Source: Anaspis maculata
Taxonomy: Eukaryota > Arthropoda > Insecta > Coleoptera > Scraptiidae
DNA: 64,000 nt
Assembly (NCBI GenBank): GCA_949128115.1
Contig: OX421966.1
Location: 1,488,001 to 1,552,000, forward strand
Direction: 5' to 3'
The translations under genes were made by a program, and so were the position numbers. Positions within the stretch are counted from its first letter, which is position 1. Each line of letters starts with the position of its first letter. A model generated the notes under the pieces. The model worked only from the letters and a program-made list of their open reading frames with translations, was not told where the DNA came from and ran no database searches. Below, one piece after another: positions 60,035 through 64,000 of this stretch.

Positions 60035-60697
60035 ACACAGGGTGACTCAAAAATGTTGGGCCATCTTGAAGGTGCGTGATGTAGAGGTGTAGTAGAGTGC
60101 TGGAAAGTTGTTGAAAAGATTCTAATGTCTTCCAGTTTTGAAGTTGTGGAGAAACAAAAGTTGGTTCTTGGATCGCTTCTATTTTCGTTGTTTCAAAAGA
60201 TTTTGGTGAACTGTTTATGGAAAAACAATGAGTGCCAGAAATCAACCTCTAAATCTGTGATGAATTTCTCTTTTGTATAAAGGGTGAGTCATGAATCTTG
60301 GAAATTATTTTTTTCCAAAAGTGCCTGCAAACAGTCCTTTATCCTATGTAGAGCACAATAAAACCCAATTCAATTCTATAAAATTCTTTGCTTCTGGTTT
60401 CTTAGGGAAACTGAATTTTTGTAGCTTATGACTCAACCAGTATAGAAAACAGAATAGTTCATGACTCAACCTGTATAGAAAACAGAAATTCAATACAGAT
60501 TCAGAGGTTGATTTTTTAAATCCATTATTTCACTATATGTAATGGAGTCTTTGCTAAAATTTTTTGAAACAACGAAAATAGAAGAAATCGAAAAATCTAA
60601 TTTTGTACCTCCATAACTTCAAAATTTAAAAGCCTAGAATATTTAAAACAACTTCCCAGTACTGTACTATACCTGCATATCATGCACCTCCCAGGTG
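60035..60697. mobile_element. inverted repeat with ACACAGGGTGACTCAAA terminus
   Basis: The left part 60054-60235 (GGAAAGTTGTTGAAAAGATT, TTTTCGTTGTTTCAAAAGAT) is inverted relative to 60500-60700 (GTTTTTTGAAACAACGAAAATAGA-like; CCTCCATAACTTCAAAATTT). The terminus ACACAGGGTGACTCAAA (60035-60051) resembles the reverse complement of TTGAATCATCCTGTAT (62941-62956). A larger element 60035-62956 is therefore possible. The 5-bp TATTT on both sides might be its target duplication, but that is tentative. Confidence 0.6.
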
Positions 60698-60703
60698 CAC
60701 AGT

Positions 60704-60787
60704 GGGCCGATAGCTCAGATTAGCGTGGCGAAATTCCCGGCATTTTTGGGTGTTCGGGGGTCTAGGTTCGAATCCCACTTCGGATTA
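60704..60787 (+). tRNA. tRNA-like sequence (pol III A/B box), left arm
   Basis: The A-box-like TAGCTCAGATTAGCG is at 60711-60725 and an exact B box GGTTCGAATCC is at 60765-60775. A potential anticodon stem GAAAT/ATTTY encloses a seven-base loop TCCCGGC, but position 33 is C rather than the universal T. The acceptor and D stems pair poorly and the variable region is long. It is therefore a degenerate tRNA-derived promoter (SINE head or pseudo-tRNA), not a working tRNA. The inverted partner is 62837-62920. Confidence 0.5.
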
Positions 60788-61150
60788 TTATTATTTTTTT
60801 TTTCTGGAAGATTTTTTTGAAGGTATTGTTATTTATTCTCAAAGTACTCATCATAACTGATGCTTTTCTTGAAAAATTCATTTTTCCCAAGACCGCAAGT
60901 AGATGCAAATGGAATAGGGAACATTAGAAACAAGAACCTCTCTTCTATATAAAGTGGCCGTTCACTTTGTGTTTCTTCTTGTTTTTCATGTGATCTATTT
61001 ATTTTTCCAAAGTTGTGGTTTTAATCTCAGTCCCTGCAACTTTTTTCTTTTTCTTTTCTTTTGAAGGTAATTGAGGAGTTATTTCAACTTATTCCCACAG
61101 TAATCATCAAAGTCCATAAGCTTGCCTAGTTTCACTCTATTATCAATGAT
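60788..61150 (+). repeat. left arm of tRNA-headed inverted repeat
   Basis: Continues the inverted match to 62405-62836. Landmarks: GGAAGATTTTTTTGAAGGTA, CAAGACCGCAAGTAGATGC, TATATAAAGTGGCCGTTCAC and AGTCCCTGCAACTTTT. TATATAAAG at 60947-60955 is a TATA-like motif present in both arms. Confidence 0.8.
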
Positions 61151-61154
61151 AATA

Positions 61155-61590
61155 AAAAAATACAGCAACTTCAACAAATACAACAACGCATTCAAACACA
61201 TCTTTGAAAAAATTAATAACTTCCATGAAAAACAAAAAGAAACACAAAGTGAACATCCACTTCATATAGAAGAAAGATTCATCTTTCTTATGATGCTATT
61301 CCCATTTGCATCTGCTTGCGGTTTTGACTCATGATTCTATCATGAAGAACTAAAAAATATAACAAGAATATTGAGTAATGCAGCTTTTTTTTGAAAAATT
61401 CATCTTCCCAAAACCGCAAGTAGATGCAAATGGAAATAGCATCATTGGAAAGAAGAACCTCCCTTCTATATAAAGTGGCTGTTCACTTAATGTTTCTTTT
61501 TCTTTTTCATGTGATTTATTAATTTTTTCAAAGTTGTGTTTGAATGCATTGCTGTATTTGTTCAAGTTGCTGTATTTTTTTATTATCATT
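61155..61590. repeat. inner inverted pair, about 190 bp per arm
   Basis: 61155-61340 (ATACAGCAACTTCAACAAAT, GAACATCCACTTCATATAGA, CATTTGCATCTGCTTGCGG) is inverted relative to 61384-61588 (CCGCAAGTAGATGCAAATGG, TATATAAAGTGGCTGTTCAC). Both also resemble the larger arms at 60880-61010 and 62560-62690. Four related copies of one segment therefore sit in alternating orientations. Confidence 0.8.
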
Positions 61591-62404
61591 AGTAGGGAGA
61601 GATAGCGGATTCTACTCCCACCCCCAGGTGGTGGTGGTGGTGGTGGTGGTGGGAGTAGAACTGCATGCTGATTCAACTCCCACAACAATGTGGTGGTGGG
61701 ACTAGAACTGCATGCTGATTCAACTCCCACCTAGCTCAGACCGTTGACCGTCTTGATATGTGGGATGGCAACAAATTGAATTCCAAACTATCAGCTCTGA
61801 CAACTCGGGTAGTCGACCATCTTGGATCAGGAATTTTCCAACTTGTATCCTGAATCAGGACGAGTTAGCCTAGCTCTCCCATACCCAGGCTAGTTCATAT
61901 CAGTTCTACACACACATACACAATTGCGCAATGTGGTGAGCTTGGGAAATATCAGGGTGCTTATGGTATAGCCGACAGGTGTCGGGTCGACAACTTGAAT
62001 TCCAAACTGCCAGATCTGGCAGCTCGGACAGTCGTCCATCTTAGATCACGAATTCCACAACTCGTCCCCCTACAGTCCCCGGGTCAGGACGGGCTAGCCC
62101 GGTCATCTCGCACCCAGGTTGGCCCATATCAGTTCTACTCCCACAATCGCGCAATGTGGTGGGCGTTGAATTGATATGCAGTTCTACTCCCACGGTGGGA
62201 GTTGAATTAACATGCAGTTATACTCTCACGGTGGGAGTTGAATCAGCATGCAGTTCTAGTCCCACCACCACATTGTTGTGGGAGTTGAATCAGCATGCAG
62301 TTCTACTCCCACCTGGGGTGTGAGTTGAACTGACATGCAGTTCTACTCCCACCACCACCACCACCACCTGGGGGTGGGAGTAGAATCCGCTATCTCTCCC
62401 TACT
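61591..62404. repeat. innermost palindrome with CCACC/GGTGG microsatellites
   Basis: AGTAGGGAGAGATAGCGGAT at 61591 is matched by ATCCGCTATCTCTCCCTACT at 62385-62404. A (GGT)n tract at 61627-61652 faces a (CCA)n tract at 62345-62368. GGGAGTAGAACTGCATGCTG / CAGCATGCAGTTCTACTCCC words repeat several times on both sides. The centre holds two diverged direct copies of a ~220-bp segment (about 61770-61940 and 61985-62165; AACTTGAATTCCAAACTGCC type). Confidence 0.8.
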
Positions 62405-62836
62405 ATCATTGATAATCAAGTGAAACTAGGGAAGCCTATGGACTCTGATGATCACTTTGGGAATAAATTGAAATGACTCCTCAGTTACCTCTAAAAGAAA
62501 AGAAAAAGAGAAAAGTTGCAGGGACTGAGATTAAAACCACAACTTTGGAAAAATAAATAAATCACATGAAAAACAAAATGAAACACAAAGTGAACAGCCA
62601 CTTTATATAGAAGAAAGGTTTCTGTTTTTAATGTTGCCATTCCCATTTGCATCTACTTGCGGTCTTGGGAAAAATGAATTTTTCAAGAAAAGTTGCATTA
62701 CTCATTATTCTTGCTACATTTTTCTAATTCCTCATGATAATCTAGTGAAATTTAAGGAGTGCATCAGTTATGATGAGTACTATGAGAATAAAGAACAATA
62801 CCTCCAAAAAAATCTTCCAGAAAAAAAAAATAAAAT
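62405..62836 (-). repeat. right arm of tRNA-headed inverted repeat
   Basis: Reverse complement of 60788-61150 with scattered substitutions. The 90-codon ORF at 62631-62903 lies across this arm and the tRNA-like sequence and is not a real gene. Confidence 0.8.
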
Positions 62837-62920
62837 TATCCGAAGTGGGACTCGAACCCAGACCCCCGAACACCCAGAAATGCCGGGAATTTCGCCACGC
62901 TAATCTGAGCTATCGGTCCA
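62837..62920 (-). tRNA. tRNA-like sequence (pol III A/B box), right arm
   Basis: On the minus strand: TAGCTCAGATTAGCG, then an anticodon-like stem GAAAT, loop TCCCGGC and ATTTC (five perfect pairs), then an exact B box GGTTCGAGTCC flanked by TGGG/CCCA. It is better preserved than the left copy. The missing T33 and the long variable region argue for a tRNA-derived relic. Confidence 0.5.
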
Positions 62921-62956
62921 CTGTGAGGTGGTCCGACACTTTGAATCATCCTGTAT

Positions 62957-63430
62957 TTGTTAAACGAATTATTAGCTATTAATAATGGATTCAATATGTT
63001 TTATGATGATTTGGCAGAATCATCATAGCTAATATTCTATCGTTACCACTCAATAATCTGATTGCTTATTATTATTTACGTTTCTTATTGATGAAACATT
63101 ATCAAACTGATGTTTTGTAATTATAACCAAATATTAAATAACAGGAAACAAGGTATTTCAACGCTATCAAAACAATCCGCTTGGTGGATGCAAATAAATA
63201 TTTATTGAGCCATATTTAAATGAGGCATTTGTTAACAATAAACGAGTCTGGGTTTTCCATGATAAATATTCGAAATCTTTGCTCTCAGTGCAGGGTGCAA
63301 CATCGAAATTTTTTCTAAAATCGTACACTTTGTATTTTAACATGGAAATCGATTCCGTTCCTCATCCTGATAGCAAATATATATCACACTTGGTGGGTCA
63401 GTGAACAAAACGCCTGTGAAAAAAAAAAAA
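62957..63430. other. interior of the outer foldback, right side
   Basis: AT-rich, no gene. A run of A at about 63418-63430 abuts the inner end of the right outer arm. Confidence 0.5.
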
Positions 63431-63735
63431 TTTTGATCCTTTTTTGAAAATTTCAAACTTGTCTTATGGACCGAAAGCCCCCAAAAATTTCATCTCACGA
63501 CCAGATTCTCGATCAAAGGGATGTTCCCACACAAAATCCAGTTGGTTTCATTCATGTACCCTATGACGTAAATTTTTGGCCATTTTTTTGAAAACTGACA
63601 GGCTCATACCAGCCCAAAGCCCCCGGTCTGACATGTAAGACAAAGCAATTTTCAACAACCTTCTCAACGCACATTAGACCTACAGGGTTAAAGTCGTGTA
63701 CCTCATGACGTAGGTTTTGAGGCACCAACTCCCTG

Positions 63736-64000
63736 CTCATATCGTTGTTCTAACAGAGACATTATTATTTTGTTGAAGTGGCGTTGATAGAAAATTTGCT
63801 AAGAGTCATCTCGAACCAGCTAATTTTGTTGGATATTATTGGACTGACTAAGTTTCAGAAGAGCCGTGCATGTGTTTCTGGTGCCTGGACTATTATACAC
63901 CGATAGGTGGGGTGTATTATCGCTACATCGAGGATTTTCACGAGGGGATCCGAGTGTAAATCGAGATGTAAGCGATAATATTATATCGAACCTAGAGGTG
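63736..64000. other. spacer with terminal hairpin
   Basis: TATTATCGCTACATC at 63915-63929 and GATGTAAGCGATAATA at 63965-63980 form an inverted repeat with one extra base. This could be a small hairpin or the start of another element cut by the window end. Confidence 0.6.

Larger units (their letters stand above)
59011..63735. mobile_element. concentric nested inverted-repeat complex (~4.7 kb)
   Basis: The outer arms, 59011-59315 and 63431-63735, are about 305 bp each and inverted to one another. Shared words: CAGGGAGCTGGTGCCTCAAA, GTCTAATGTGCGTTGA, TCTTACATGTCAGACCGGGG and GGGAACATCCCCTTGATC-like. Inside lie, in turn, an inverted pair near 60035-60690/62956, the tRNA-like arms 60700-61150 / 62405-62930, another pair 61155-61340 / 61384-61588, and an inner palindrome 61591-62404. 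No transposase ORF is found. The 197-codon ORF at 58958-59551 lies over the left outer arm and is not recognised. The layout suggests successive insertions of foldback-type elements inside one another. Confidence 0.85.

Noticed and set aside
60704..60787. Functional tRNA gene
   Set aside because: Position 33 is C, the acceptor and D stems pair poorly and the variable region is atypical. I kept it only as a tRNA-like pol III relic.

Overview
The window looks like a repeat-dominated stretch of an AT-rich animal genome, most likely an arthropod. The reasons are a spliced FLYWCH/MULE transposase with short introns and GT-AG borders, several inverted-repeat elements ending in ACAGGGTG-type termini, a polymerase III tRNA-like sequence, and almost no long coding ORFs. 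There are no bacterial-style operons, rRNAs or CRISPR arrays. I cannot name the species. Nearly all short ORFs here are chance openings in satellite DNA.

Layout, left to right. 575-2340: a degenerate ~110-bp tandem array. 2455-5150: a ~91-bp array whose best conserved part is the palindrome TCACGCGTGA. 5151-7440: mostly single-copy. About 7465-27510: a tandem segmental duplication. Copy 1 is about 7465-17786, copy 2 is 17787-26040 and a truncated third copy is about 26155-27510. Each full copy carries the same series of modules: an ORF-like block, a two-part ~150-bp unit, a TTGAAGT/TTCAAAG-type short-period satellite, a second two-part unit, ~110-bp repeats, more satellite, and an inverted ~91-bp array. 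Copy 1 alone carries a 1784-bp foldback element (10021-11804), and copy 2 shows the empty site.

27511-35400: more short-period satellite, a ~310-bp MITE, a heat-shock-element-like GAAnnTTC satellite (29950-31530), a 32-bp TCACCGACA minisatellite (31685-32190) and a ~52-bp array (32930-35400) broken by another MITE. 35400-41180 is the only gene-like part. It holds a probable orphan terminal exon (36055-36404) and a five-exon FLYWCH/MULE transposase gene on the minus strand (38132-40051), with an apparent one-base frameshift.

41190-50260: ~500-600-bp direct repeats, a second 32-bp minisatellite in reverse orientation, a near-perfect 1-kb palindrome, more short-period satellite and low-complexity spacer. 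50680-55250: the large GAAnnTTC satellite with a recurrent header segment. 55310-56900: an inverted pair of ~48-bp arrays. 57480-58150: short-period satellite. 59011-63735: concentric inverted repeats, with tRNA-like sequences on one of the inner arm pairs.

I see no multi-gene functional system. The most unusual items are the dense HSE-like satellite with its header, the concentric foldback with inverted tRNA-like sequences, the TSD-less foldback insertion with its empty site, and the peptide-like unit recurring at six places.
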